From positions 2,965,670 to 3,029,669 of the forward strand of contig JAUPFV010000005.1 of assembly GCA_036936605.1 (NCBI GenBank): a stretch of DNA of 64,000 nt. Reading direction: 5' to 3'. The notes under the pieces are model-generated. The model ran no database searches. It was not told the DNA's origin and was given only the letters and a program-made list of their open reading frames with translations. The translations under genes were made by a program, and so were the position numbers. This document shows, one piece after another, positions 45,513 to 57,973 of the stretch. How positions within the stretch are numbered: position 1 is the first letter of the stretch; the number at the start of each line of letters is the position of its first letter. The stretch comes from Limnanthes douglasii subsp. nivea. Its lineage: Eukaryota; Streptophyta; Magnoliopsida; Brassicales; Limnanthaceae.

Positions 45513-48500
45513 TTTGGACCTCTTTAGTAGATCTGAGAGGATCCATAATAAGTAATGTGTGTAGCTGTGTTGGGTTAGCTTGAATCTTTTTTTCACGTAT
45601 AATATACCTCAAGAACTTTCCGGTTTGTATTCCAAACATGCACTTCTCCATTTTTTAACTTCAAGTTGATAGCTTCAAAGTTGGAGAAAGTTTCTTTAAG
45701 ATCAAGTAAGTAATCTTCATCTCTTAATCTCTTTATTAGCATATCATCAATATAAATCTCATCATTTCTTCTAATGACTACAAAAAACGTCATAATTTTT
45801 TAAATGGTCCTCTTCCAAGGACAATTTCACCTTCGAACTCACTAACTCCCCATAAATCCCACTATGGTTCTATTTGACCGGAGAGTGACAAACGGGTTTT
45901 ACATCATCTTGTAAGTTGATAAAAACAAAACATTAGCGGAGCTGCCAGTGTCAATCAAAATCTTTCAGATTTCCATTCCCTCAATTGTAGCCTTGATCCG
46001 CACAACATCTTTATGTTTCCCATCAACATATCTCAAATCATCCTCAGCGAATACAATAAATTGAGCTAGATTCTGATACAGAGGAGTAGAATGTTTTTCC
46101 ATTAACTATGTAGCCAAGCTAACTACATATCCTTATTTAGAATAAGTTGAGAGGTCTAACACAATATCCCCCTATCCCCCTCCGTCTAAAGTGGTCGATG
46201 ATTAAAAGAATTAACATAATTTGGAGAATCTTCTCTTAATTTTACATACCATCATAATCCGACCACGATCTGAATTGTGATCCAAATATTCTAAATACTC
46301 ATTAAACTTATTATATTGTTTGATAATTACCATAATATATTCCTGGTTGGTGTCGCCTCTATGGTCTCTCGTCAAACAATAGATTTTCATGTTTGAGCCA
46401 CACTTGTGTTTGGTATAACCTCTTTCTCACTTTTACTTTGACAAAACTGGTTAGTTTTCAATTCTTAGTTAAATTTTATATTTATTGCTTAAACACAATA
46501 CAATTTTTGGTATTATGCCCCACATCATTATGATACTCATAGAACGTGGTGTTTAGATTTTATCTTGGTCTTTGAATCAGTGGTGGCCTTTGAAATTGTA
46601 CAAACTTCTTTCATTTGTCAAAAATAGTTGTAACATTTTAAGTTAATTCCACAAAATAATCAGACCGAACCCACTAATTCCCTCTATGTCTAAATTTGTT
46701 CCCTTGGAAATAATGGTTAGCTTTATGTTGATGGGTACTCTGTCTAAACTCCTACAAACGATGAATTGCTGTAGTTTATTGTTGAGATGATGAAGACCTA
46801 CTTCTAGACTGATCATGCAGTTTTAATCTTTTTCATTATTTTCACTGTGACTTGTTTCCTAAGTTGGGACAATAAACCTCCACTTGTTAATGATTTTTTC
46901 CGGGTAACAATATCAGCTAAGTCCCCTGATAAAAGACCTTGTCTAAAAGTAGCTATGACTACTTGTTCGAAGCAATCTAACGAAGCATCTTTAGTTTCAA
47001 CAAAACTATTAGTATATCCCTTTAAGGCTTCGTTAATAACTGTTCTTATGGATTATTGTATCTTTATTTCCTCTAAGCTCTTTATTTCCCATAAATTATA
47101 TTCAGAAATCCAACAAGAACATGCAAAAAATATTTATTGACCCTTGCGAAAGTCAGTTCTACCACTTTAAGGCACTACATTTAAGGGTTTGAAAAAACCC
47201 TACACAATAGCTTATTATCATCATCAAAATTCATCATAAAATTTGTGAACTATTCGAGGTGATTGTCTGTATCTTTGATCTTATCAAACTTTTCCATCTT
47301 TGAGATATAAAAATTGTATGAGTAAATGACCGTAAAGAATCTCGGAAGACAAATGTGATAATTTCAAATTATGCGATTGTTTAAACTGATGATCTTCATT
47401 GGAAGTGGAAAATATACCCAATTCAGATTGGATGGCTAATTCATCACTCACCAAATGGACTATACATTGATCTCCTCGTCTCTTTCATTTTTCACAGCAC
47501 TTTTGTATTATCTTTATTCTTTCGGTGCTTCTTGTTACCCGAAGAATCTTGTTTACTTCAGTTGTGATATCGGGTTGTATATTTATTTGATCGACACTTC
47601 TCATGATGATTATTTATCTTCTTATGAAAATGATCACTTCTACAAAAAGACGAGGATACTTCAAATTCAGAAGTTGAGCCTTTACTAGATTCTGGAGAAC
47701 TAGAACAATCTACGTTACTTTTTCAAAGTTTGATGTTTCTTTGGGCTATGTTGGGGATCACCCTATTGCCCATCAGACTTTTGACTCTCTGGTTGAACCT
47801 TATGCATAACATTCACTCGAGTTTCTCTTTAAGACCTCAATGCGTCAATTTCTTATCGTATCTCGTCTTGCTCCTCTTGTAGGAGAAGCTTTTCATGATT
47901 TTCATTATTTGTATAAGGCGTTTAAAGAGTTTTATCTTCGATCCTAACTCCCTCATTCTCCGGAGTAAGGTCTATATGTATTTCAAAATTCATGCATCTA
48001 AGGGTTCCAAAGGCAAATATTTGTACGTTACATTAACGAAATTTGAAGATTTCGTTATCAATGTACCTTTAAGATGCTTCCGCTGTGGTCGCCAATTTGA
48101 TGTTGATAAATTTTGTTCGATGAGCTATATAGTAAAGTGAAAAATAAGATTAATTTTAGATCAAGTTCACTAGTTGTCAAATTCTTAGTTTCTTTTTAAT
48201 CAAATATGTGGTTAGTTTTGTTTAGTTTTATTTCTTAAAATGTGTGGGATGTTATGTTAGTGGATAGTTATGGTTTGTACTTGCTTATATAATATAAAAA
48301 AACCATAAACGATACGTGGGTTTTCATAATCATAAATATTCTGTTATTTTTTATCCAGGGAAAATTAAACTACATTTGGTATCCGAGCCACAATGTTGCA
48401 TACATCAGGATGTGACGATAGTTACGCCAGTGTGGTGAGAGGCAATGGGAGCATGTAGACATGAGTTTTTAGAGGTAGATCTAGCTTGAGGAAGAAATCT

Positions 48501-48596
48501 TTATCCTTCCAGTATCCGAAATTTTCTGATATGAACTACCAAGCATGAGCTATGCAGATGAAAATTTGCATGCGCGTCTAGGGAGTTTCGGAACTA

Positions 48597-49168
48597 GTGA
48601 AGTTAACGGTTGACACAAACATGGACCAACTTGCACTCGTTGTTCTCCACCAAGGGTTGAATGAGGAGACATTATATCAAATTCTGGATAAAGACACTAT
48701 AAAAGGAGTTTGGAATGCGTTGAAAGAGACTCACGTGGGAGAAAATTGTGCTGTTAAAGTCAGAACTCCCGCGTTAAGAAAAAAACTAGACAACATTGAC
48801 ATGGATGAGAATGAATCCATTGATGAATACACTAAAAAGATTGGTGGTGAGATAAGGTCTCTTGGAGCAAATGTTGATAACAACAATTTCATCGAGAAAT
48901 TACTTAAAACGGTGCCATCAAAATTTATGCCAATAGCCACGACTATTGAAGAGTTTGGTGATATTGTTTCTAAGTCTCTAGAAGAAATTATAGGCTCTTT
49001 AAAAGCCTTTGAAGATAAGATCATAAATTTTGAGGATAAGAAAGGTGTTGAAAAAATATTGTACGCAAAGATAGATGTACAAAAGAGTGATCAAGACAGT
49101 TCCAAACAAAGGAAGAGGGTTAGGAAATGGAAGAAGTCAAGACAGAAGTAAGGGTCGAGGAAAAAATA
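48597..49168 (+). pseudogene. Copia gag, 5' part
   Basis: 184 residues are open, of the Copia gag (UBN2-type) family, with ALVVLHQGLNEETLYQILDK, LKKLDN-type helices and IATTIEEFGDIVSKSLEEI. A one-base shift near 49110 separates it from the basic segment just before the insertion site. The zinc-knuckle end lies at 57384-57430. Confidence 0.75.
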
Positions 49169-49176
49169 ATTCCAGC

Positions 49177-49350
49177 TAGGGGTGACAAACAGTTCAACCC
49201 GAGACCCGTCACAACCATTTAAAAATTTCTGTCGGGTTGCAGGTCTGCCGGATTGCAGCTCTGCCGGGTTAGTACTTATGCAGGTCTACCGGGTTGCAGG
49301 TCTGCCGGTTGCAGGTATAATGGGCCAGGTTCGCAGGTTACTAGCAGAAG
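49177..49350. repeat. hAT-B left terminal and subterminal repeats
   Basis: After the terminal repeat come several copies of GGGTTGCAGGTCTGCCGG-like units (49232-49345). The right end (57139-57290) has the same units in the same orientation. Confidence 0.75.
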
Positions 49351-50231
49351 ACTCATTTAGGCACCGTTTATCATGTATTTTATAATATTATTTAAAATTA
49401 ATTTGTAAGTGTTAATGTATTTTATAATATTATTTAAAATTAATTTGTAAGTGTTAATTAAGTTGAATTTCAATAATTGAGATATGTACAATATAAACGA
49501 GCTAATTATGCTATTTATTGTATTTTAATTTAAATATTATATTATTTTAATCGAAATTCTATAATCAAGGCAATTATATCCTAAAAAATATAATTGTAAT
49601 ATGATTTTGATATGTTTGATTATATTTATATATTTAAGATATTTTATTTAATATTAGGTAGATATTAAATAAAATATATACATATAATTGTATTTTGATT
49701 ATAAATTTCAATATTATTCAAAATATTTTTAGGATATAAATAAAATAATTTGATTGTCCTAAACAAGATATTGTACACAATATAATTTTAATATGATTTA
49801 GATATTGTTTGATTATATTTAGATATTTAAGATATTTTATTTAATATTAGGTACATATTAAATAATATATACCTATTAGACATATAATTGTATTTTGATT
49901 TTAAATTATTAGGTAGTTCTTTAGATCTTTCAAGCTTGAAATGTATATGTTAGATGATTTAAATAGTTTATTGTATTTTCGAACTATTCAATATTTGAAG
50001 TATAAATTTAAAGTTTTTAGAATTAGATAAGTATATGCATAAACATAAATTAGTTGTAAATAACAAAATAAAAATTGAAATTGAAAGAGATTTAAATAAT
50101 ATTTAATAAAAAATAGAAGCAAAACAAACAATTCATTAATAATAAAAACCAAACAAGTAACATAGTTGTTCAATCAAATATAAAAGAAAAACATTACAAC
50201 AAAAAAGCTTAATACAATCAAATGTGAAAAA
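49351..50231. other. hAT-B AT-rich left interior
   Basis: Non-coding, matches 1-829 of copy A with few changes. A 46-base unit ending AATTTGTAAGTGTTAA is tandemly duplicated at about 49372-49463. Confidence 0.6.
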
Positions 50232-51704
50232 CTAAGGAGTTTCATTGTTGTTGTTGTTGTTGTTGTTGTTAGGTGGTGGACCTTGCAAATGCATGCTATC
50301 CATCATTTGTCGCATATATTCCGATTATTCGGCTTGAGAGTTTGCAAATCGCTCATTCCCTTGATCTTGTCTATCATGCCATTGCACGTATTGATTATTC
50401 CACTGGTTGTATTCACCATGCCACTGTTGTAGGTGAACAAGCTGATCATTCACTCCTCTCTGCCACTGATGTATCTGGCTAAGCTGGTCGTTTACCCCCC
50501 TCTGCCACTGCCGTATATTGAGAATTCCACTCCGTATGTTGAGTATGCACCCAGTGGATATAATCCATTTGCTGCTCATGCGAATACTCAGCAAATTCAC
50601 GGTCGGAACGTCTTTCTTGCCGCGGAAGTCCAGAAGAACCACTATGAGTACCTGGATCGAAAGGCGGCTGAATTTGTTGCTCAGAAGGTAGATTTGGCGG
50701 TTTTGTAAGATTGTTCGCAGCTCATATATCATTCAATGCGGGCCTATGGTGACGCCATGTTTGTCATTTTGATATCAACTCTCCATCCCAAGTGTATATC
50801 TCCTGCAATTTCAAAGAGTTTCTACTTATAGCATTAGTTGGCCTAAGCTTCATCGGAGTGTACATACTCACATCAACCCCTTTCGTAACAAGAAAATGAC
50901 TCAATATCATCCCATAAGGTAATTTATCCGCCCCATACCTCATAACCATATTTCGAATCATCAAACTAGGTAAATTAATTCTTCCCTCATTTTGCACGAT
51001 AAAAGCAATTAAAAATGTTTGAATATATGAAAGCTGGGAATCATTGTTACCACGGGGGAGAAATAAACTGTTTACCAATTTCAAAGCTAATTTCTCATTA
51101 GCATCCAAATTACTTCTTATGGCTCGAAATTTACCATTAATTTTTGGAGCCACCAAACCACAATTGAGAAGCTCTACTGCTTCTTCGTAGGACATATGCC
51201 AATTAGCAGCCCAGCCCGAACGAGGATAAGTAATGGAAGGTAATTTTTTACCAGTATATGTATCATGGGTTGGAACGAAAGGCATCATCATCAATTAAAC
51301 AACTCATTCCTAAACCTCTACCACCTGAATCATTCTCAATTAAACGTGCGGTGGCATAAAACTTTTGTACTAATTCGATATACCATTCACAATTGAATCT
51401 AGCAATTGTTATACAACCTAGGCCATTATTAGGTTCAATAAGTCTAAATTTGTTTTTGTATACCTTCAACTTGGATCAATTCATCGTAATCCAAATATGT
51501 ACCCGCCCAAAATTTGGTTACACCTCGCGGTGCTAGCAAATTACGGACGCGAACCTCCCCTTTGCCGTGATGTTCGATTGTCACGTTATCCGATTCCTCC
51601 ACCTATTCATACCCCAAATCTATTTTGGTATTCGCTCTTCGTCTCGAGGATGATGAATCATCTCCCCCACTCTTTCGGGCTTTCTTTGATTTTCTCGAAA
51701 ATAT
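50232..51704 (-). pseudogene. Accessory ORF of hAT-B
   Basis: Same gene as 830-2179. The best block, 51294-50764, is 176 residues open, with VELLNCGLVAPKINGKFRAI, NEKLALKLVNSLFLPRGNND, SYIQTFLIAFIVQNEGRINL and MRYGADKLPYGMILSHF. This helical pattern resembles the plant 'putative transposon protein' domain. The upstream block has RFNCEWYIELVQKFYATARL (51420-51350). The initiator ATG of copy A is ATA here (51704-51702). The C-terminal Gln-rich segment contains a local expansion with TCTGCCACTG repeats (50455-50510), and an Asn tail coded by a GTT microsatellite (50245-50270). Confidence 0.6.
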
Positions 51705-52509
51705 TCTGATAAACCTGTATATTTTTTTTGTGTTTAAAAATTATAAACAAAATTTAGAGAGAGGATTGTAGGTAACTAGAGAAATATTGATGGTGGTGTG
51801 AGTGAATGAAGGGTTTAAGGGCTGTATTTATAGGGTTTTTTTGTTTTTTTAGAAATAGTCGTTCCGGATGGTCCGCTCTTCCTAACATCTAGTGTTCAAA
51901 CCAGCCGTAGAATTGTCTAGATGCCCCGGATGGATCAACGGCTAGTTAGGATGCCCCGAATTTGCACTCCGGACCTCCAGAAAATTCGTACGGAGGGTCC
52001 GCATTTTCAATTCGGGGCATCCGGACAATTGTCCAGATGACCCGGACTTTTTTTCCCCAAATTTTGAATTTTGTTTTAATGGGTCTCCCTTATAAATAAA
52101 GGAGACCCCAAATCCAAACTCACAAACTCTCTAAATACACTCTACATCTCTCTAAATCTCTCTACTTGTTCTAGATATTCTATAAAATTCGAATTTCTTA
52201 TTATACATATTGTAGTTCTACCTTCGGAATAGTTTGATTTTTTTTCCGCAAATTGTTTCTATTTGATAAAAACACTTAAATAACGTTGGGATAACATTAT
52301 AATAGCTTACTTAAGAGCTTCGTATAATTTATCAAGTTATTTACTTGTTGTAGTTATTTAAATTAGTTCTTTTAATTCTAATTTTATTAGTTGTTATTAG
52401 TTGTTATTAGTTGGTATTAGTCTAAATTTAGTTTTCATTATTTGCAATATTAATTAGTTCAATTAGTATTTTATTGCATATTTAAAAAAACGTTGTTTTA
52501 AGTTTTAAA

Positions 52510-54480
52510 ATACCTCTAAAACTATAAATACTAATGGTCACCCACCTGCTAATGTGGATCTCAATACCGATGATGATTTTCCTATAGAATTCCCCTCACA
52601 TTGACACACTCTCCTCCCACAAAAGTGGTGGTGGAAGTACTAGTGGTGGACCGAGATCTCGTAAGAAAACATCTTGGATTTGGAAACACTTTAGTGTATC
52701 AGAGGACGGTTTATCCAGTATTTGTAAAGTGTGCAATAAAATTTATCTTTACGTAGGAGGAAATAGAAATATGGGCACTAACACCATGGTAAAACATTTA
52801 AAAAAAACATGAAATTTATGATCTTACAAAACCTAACGCAAATAATATTTGCATAAACCCTCAAACATTTCTTCCTTTTGAGTTTAACCACGATACGTAT
52901 AAGGAAGAAACAATGATTTATGTAATTGGTAGTTTACAACCATTTGCTTATACAGATACTTGGAGATACGAAAATTGGATGCAAACTGGGGTAAACCCAC
53001 AAGATAATGTATTCCACGTAGCTGTTTGCGATCGCTAGCCTTTAAATACTTTTTATAAAGAAAAAAAACATTATTCAAACTATGCTAACTTTCCCATGGA
53101 ATGTTTCAATTCCTAGTGACGTAGTTGATTTTACTGATTTTGATATGTTATGTGTTATCCTTCATTGGGTGGATCCCGAATGGTTACTCTAAAGGAGAAT
53201 TGGATGGTTTGAATCTATTGGTCAATATAACGCACAATTAATTAGGGAGAGTATCGTAGAATGCATAAATATTTATGGCATTAAAAATAAGATTACGTCT
53301 ATTTCGTTCGATAATGCATCTGCTAATTTGAATCCTATATAATTTCTTAGACAAGATTGCACTCCCATTTTTCCTAAATAGTTTCACACCAGATGTTTAT
53401 GCCATGTACTTCAATTAGTTGCGAAAGATGGAATAAGGATGGTTTTGGAATATTATATTGCTCCTATTAAAAATGAGATCCTATCTTGCACGACCTCCAC
53501 TCCTAAAAAAGAGCTTTTAAAACACTTGTTATTGAAAATGGGAAACAATATAAGAAACTTATATTAGATGTCGAAACTAGATGGAATTCTACTTATGCAA
53601 TGCTTGCACGTGCTCATATTTTAAAAGAAGAGACTATAACACTTTATAATGCATCTTATCCTCATACAGTTATTGAAAATCAAAAGTGGACATATTGTGC
53701 ACACATGTTAATATTTTTAAAACTTTTTAAAGAAAACACTCTAACCTTTTCTTCACAAAATTAACCTAATGCTAATTTGGCCCTTTTCACGATTACTAAT
53801 CTTGTCATGCATATGAATGAATTTAGACCAAATTTTGTATGCGTAGACATGGTGCCCCAAATGCAATTAAAGTTCACAAAGTATTTTCATCAAATCCCTA
53901 TGACTTATTCAATTGCTTGCATTTTGGATCCTTTTTCACAAAAATATCAATTTGAATGGCTAGTTAGATGCTTTTATCAATCCGTACAGTTTTCTGAAAC
54001 TAGTCCACCAGATGATCCAGTTGATCCTGAAGGGTATATTGTCAGCGTATATGAATGTATGCATAATATGTATGGTAAGTATGTTGAAATATATAGATTA
54101 AATACAACTACAAATATAAGGAATAGTAACAATAGGGGTAGAGGGAGATTTTCTACTAACTATGTTCAAATGGCAATGTTATGGAGCAATGAATTTAAAG
54201 AAATCCCTCAGTCTGATAATGAGCTGTTTAGATATTTGAGCACTAGGTTTGATTTTACGAATTTTCTCGACCGTGGTATTGAAGATATCATAAGATGGTG
54301 GGGTACCAAAACTTAAGAGTATCATATTCTTTGCAGGTTTGTTAAAGTGATTTATGAAATACTTATGTCTACAGTTGCAAGTGAGTGTGCTTTCAGCCAA
54401 GCGAGGTTGCAACACACGACTAAGAGAACAAGATTGACGGGCAAAGCACTTGGAATGCTTGTGGCAGTCAAGGATTTGAC
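52510..54480 (+). pseudogene. hAT transposase of copy B, truncated at the C-terminus
   Basis: BED finger region 52640-52815 (WIWKHFSVSEDGLSSICKVC, TNTMVKHLKK followed by a frameshift). The core has many breaks (53040-53760). A good open part is 53777-54316, with MPQ-type helices, MTYSIACILDPFSQKYQFEW, PPDDPVDPEGYIVSVYECM and FSTNYVQMAMLWSNEF. The dimerisation start STVASECAFSQARL lies at about 54371, then TRLTGKALGMLVAVKDL. It ends abruptly at 54481, where foreign DNA begins, and the acidic tail of copy A is gone. Confidence 0.8.
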
Positions 54481-54481
54481 C

Positions 54482-56897
54482 TTATTAATGGGCTAAATTA
54501 CATACCAAGCACCTATATTTTCCTTCCCTTATCAGTTGCCCCCCCTCCCCAGTCCATGTGCAGTTCTCTGGACGTGGACTTGAAATACAACTTAACGTTG
54601 TTCGGATCGGATCGGGTGCTACCCTGATCGGGCGCTTTGCTTTTTGAGCGAATTTTATTGGGATCAGATTTCATCGTGATCAGATTTTGACTCCCCCTGG
54701 CGAGCTTCTGACTCGGATCGGATTTTATCTTGCTGACCTCACCTCTTAGTCAGGCTTATGTCACATAAATAATCATTTAATGTCAGACGCGCATGCTTGG
54801 TTTTGCTGTTATCGAATCAAAAGGTTTTTTTAGGCGGCGCAGCTGTCATTACACATGTCATGATGCCGTTATGCTTCAACTGTTCACCTTCTCTCCAATT
54901 GCCTATATAAACTCCAATTTCTCTCTTAACAAAGGTTTCTGATTTTCCTTAAACAAATTTCGTTCTAAAGAGAGAAACTGTGCCAATAAAAAAATTTCAA
55001 GTCTGCATTTTCATACCTGAAGAGTTTCTTAATCTTGGAAAGTATAAGCTTTGGAGGTGGTTTAATATCTCTAACCGGATTGGTGCTGTTAGACCTTCTA
55101 GTGCAAGAGAATATCCCTCTCCTGCTGATATTTGGGAGTCTAACTTTCGAGATAACTAGGCTCTGATCTGCAAACGTTCTGTCCGGCTTCCTGCATCATC
55201 CCCTGGTCAAACACACCCTTCAAGTGGTGAGGTTGATCCTTCTACTTCTCCAACTCCCTCGAATCTACCTTCTCGGTCTTCTCCTTTCGTTATAATGGGT
55301 GAGGAAAGAGAAAGATCAACGACTAGAGAACACCGAGATCATCCTAAACGAAAGAGGTCGCCGGACCCAGCCGCTAAATCGGTTTGAATAAGAATTCCCT
55401 CCTCGGTACCGACTCCATCTACATCTCCCCAGGGATCTCCTGAAACGACGTCAGACGTTATCCCTTGAAAAACTTTGCCTAGAGGGACTCGGGTGGATCC
55501 GTTCCTTACTCCCATTCCAGAGGCCTAGGAAAAATCTTTATCCGATGACCCTGACCATATTACAGTGATTGAGGCAGAGCCTCTTCGGGTTGTTCCTTCC
55601 TATGCCACTCTCTCGGAACCTATAACTGATCCTTCCAATCATCCATGTGAAACTTCCCTGGTAAAAAGCAAAAAGAAAAAGAAGAGGTCACGTCTGACGG
55701 ACCTGCCCTCGAATGTAGAAGATATCCTGAGCGATCATCTTCGAAACCTTGAGACCAAACATCTCTTAGCTTTATACAAGGTGAAGTACAAATATTTCCA
55801 CCCAACCAAGGAAATCAAGCTAAGGGACCGATGGGGTATCCCTACCAATATTACAATCTGATTCCCTACTGTCAGATAGACTCCTTTGTCGGTCCGCTCT
55901 AACGAGTTAGTGCTTTACACAAAGTTGATGAACTGGGGTCTCCAACTTTCCTTTGACCCTCTATTGGCTGATTACTTTCACTTGGTCAATCTTTGTCCTT
56001 CTCAAGATGAGGCCAACATATGGTACACCCTAATGGCTTGCATCATGGCTTCACGTGTCTCCGGACATGCTTTTACCATGGCGCAACTCGTCACTGTTTC
56101 TGGAGTAGCTAAAAACTCTCACTACCCCTTTTACTCACTCGGTTTTGCTAGAAACGTTAAAGTGATAAAAGATTTCTTAGAGGCTGACAAAAAATGGAAG
56201 CAACAACTTATGTTCATCTCCGGATTGTGGGAGACTGGGTTCGAAGATTCCGAGGACCTTCCTCATCGACTTACTCTGCAATGGACTGGACGAGGTAAGT
56301 ACTTTCACCTAAGTGTTTTCCGACCTACCTTCCTCGGTAAAATCTGATTGTTTGGTTTTTCAGCTATGAAAAGAATCGCCAAGTCTTTTAACGTCATGCC
56401 AAATCCGGAAAGGATGTTTTTGAGAAACTGAGCCTTTGGACTGGTGAACACTGGGGCCACAAGTTCCACTCAAGCTTTATGCCGATGAACTTCGCTAAGA
56501 GTAATCTGTGGTGATTCGACCTTAACAAAAATAAGACTACTTCGGAGCTTATGGTGGCCCCTCCAGGTGATGATGTCCTTGCTCGTTTGGAACGTTTGGA
56601 TAACACCGTCTACCTCCCCACTCGGGCTCGAGCTTTGAGTCATCAGGATACAGATAAGGCCGAAGAGGTGAGGAAGCAGATACTGAGGGCGATGCTAAGT
56701 CCGATGATTATACAGATAAACCCGATGCTGAGGGTGATCTCTAAGAGAAAGTGCAGGTCAGTCCTCCCTCAGGAGTTTTGGGTGATCAAGGTGAAACCCA
56801 AGTAAGCTTGCCTCCGGGTACGACGCCATCAGATTCTCAACAGCCAGCCCCCCTCGATACTCAGGTATTTTCTCCCTCCTCTCAACCTGACAATAAA
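54482..56897 (+). mobile_element. Foreign 2.4 kb segment inside hAT-B, unidentified gag-like relic
   Basis: Higher GC and different codon use from the surrounding hAT. A TATA-like CCTATATAAACTCC (54902-54915) precedes a CT/GA leader. Coding-like blocks run from about 54975 (IFIPEEFLNLGKYKLWRWF) through a Ser/Pro/Thr-rich linker with a basic RKR (55200-55560). A Lys-rich stretch follows (KSKKKKKRSRL, 55649), then 55886-56300 (MNWGLQLSFDPLLADYFHLV, MACIMASRVSGHAFTMAQLV). A possible intron is GTAAG (56295) to TTTTTCAG (56356-56363), followed by more reading. The linker-plus-'DYF' layout recalls N-terminal proteins of plant Gypsy-type elements, but this is not certain. No terminal repeats or target duplication were found. 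Confidence 0.45.
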
Positions 56898-57138
56898 CCA
56901 ACCAAAACATAATAATATTCAAAATGTAATAATGATATTATAACCTTAAACATAATATTTAAAATTTTGGTTTATATAATAATTACAACACTTAAAATAT
57001 TAATAACCAAAACAAATTAATACTAACCAAAATGTAATAATAAATTTATAATCATATACATCATCTGAATATTTTGAAAATATAACTTAAGATATGATTT
57101 TGGTAATAAAATAATTAAAACACTTATAATATTTAAAC

Positions 57139-57323
57139 AGGTCTGCCGAGTTGCAGGTCTGCCGGATTGCAGATCTGCCAGGTTACTGCTTATGCAGGTC
57201 TAACGGGTAAACACGTCTGCCGGGTTGCCGGTCTAACGAGCCAGGTTCACAGATTACCCGCCGCCGGATTACTGACAGGTCTCCATTTTTTTCTCCCGGT
57301 TCCAGAACCATTTGTCACCCCTA
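57139..57323. repeat. hAT-B right subterminal repeats and TIR
   Basis: Repeated GGTCTGCCGGGTTGC-type units followed by the terminal TTTGTCACCCCTA. Closely matches 5717-5881 of copy A. Confidence 0.8.
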
Positions 57324-57449
57324 ATTCCAGCAACGAAGGTGAGAGAAAGAAGAATTAGAATTCCACTTTTGAAATAAAAATGGTCAAATGTTACCACTGC
57401 AATAACTATGGTAATTTTGCTACAAATGGTAAGGACAAGAAAGAAGAAA

Positions 57450-57750
57450 ATTATCAATTTTTATAACGATTTTTTATTACCATTACACATTTTTCGAATG
57501 AAAAATAAATTTATTGCACAATTACACATGTGTCACAACAAAAAAATAAAATTATTGTCGTTACACGTTTTTTAGGACGAAAATTTAAATTATTGAAGTT
57601 ATCTATTAATTACCGCAAAAAATAAAATTATGGAAATTATACGTTTTTTACGACGAAAAATGAAATTATTGTAGTCACACGCTTTTTTTACAGCAAAAAA
57701 ATAAAATTATTATAGTTGCACGTTTTTTTACGGTGATAAACATATTTGTC
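57450..57750. repeat. Diverged AT-rich tandem repeat
   Basis: About six units of 40-60 bases, each with TTACACGTTTTTTACGACGA followed by AAAATAAAATTATTG; strongly diverged. Confidence 0.5.
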
Positions 57751-57973
57751 GTTGCTAAAGACTTTAAACGTCCAATCTACGGCATCAATTTTTTTGAACA
57801 GAATATTCTTTGATAAACACTTTTAACAACTAATAAAAAAATTTAACAACTAATAAATTTTGTTTGCAATAAATATTTTTTATTTTATATAACAAATATT
57901 TTTGTATTGATATGTTATTACGGTTTTTACATTGGTTGGATTCGTCAAGAGGTTATGGAGTTGAGTACAAATG

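Larger units (their letters stand above)
42830..48240 (-). mobile_element. Gypsy retrotransposon relic interrupted by a Copia
   Basis: Minus strand. A primer-binding-like ATTGGCGACCACAGCGG (48096-48080) and LTR-like sequence to its right start the element. gag traces lie at about 47320-46840 (KMEKFDKIKDTDNHLE, then RKKSLTSGGLLSQL). RT lies at 45790-45520 (IYIDDMLIKRLRDEDYLLDL, LKETFSNFEAINLKL). The gene then continues beyond a Copia insertion at 43071-42835 (GRLAALDKFISRSSDKCTPF, HLSSPRLLSKPVIGE, YDYALSGVL), the RT/RNase H junction region of Gypsy elements. The RT catalytic YIDD is present. Stops interrupt it throughout, and the 3' end and left LTR were not found. Confidence 0.7.
49177..57323 (+). 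mobile_element. hAT transposon copy B, complete with 8-bp target duplication
   Basis: Starts TAGGGGTGACAAAC and ends TTTGTCACCCCTA, 13-base near-perfect terminal inverted repeats. ATTCCAGC is present on both sides (49169-49176 and 57324-57331), a perfect 8-bp duplication that defines hAT. Total 8147 bases. It contains the leftward accessory ORF (50232-51704) and the rightward transposase relic (52510-54480), as in copy A. Positions 54482-56897 are foreign and replace about 0.5 kb, including the transposase tail. It inserted into a Copia gag. Confidence 0.92.
48241..57450 (+). mobile_element. Copia 5' end with gag split by hAT-B
   Basis: A short putative LTR (TGTGTGGGATG, 48241, to TTATCCA, 48357) is followed by a primer binding site TGGTATCCGAGCCA (48377-48390). 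gag is open at 48597-49151 (LKETHVGENCAVKVRTPALR, YTKKIGGEIRSLGANVDNNN). The hAT at 49177-57323 interrupts it. The reading resumes at 57332 with a basic stretch and a decayed zinc knuckle, KCYHCNNYGNFATN, whose Cys-Cys pair remains while the His and last Cys are lost. Beyond about 57450 no pol is visible. Confidence 0.75.

Noticed and set aside
47455..48140. Two plus-strand open frames
   Set aside because: They overlap the 5' end and primer-binding region of the minus-strand Gypsy and show no known domain.
57450..57750. CRISPR-like array
   Set aside because: Units are diverged and contiguous without unique spacers, and the context is a plant nuclear genome; it is an AT-rich tandem repeat.
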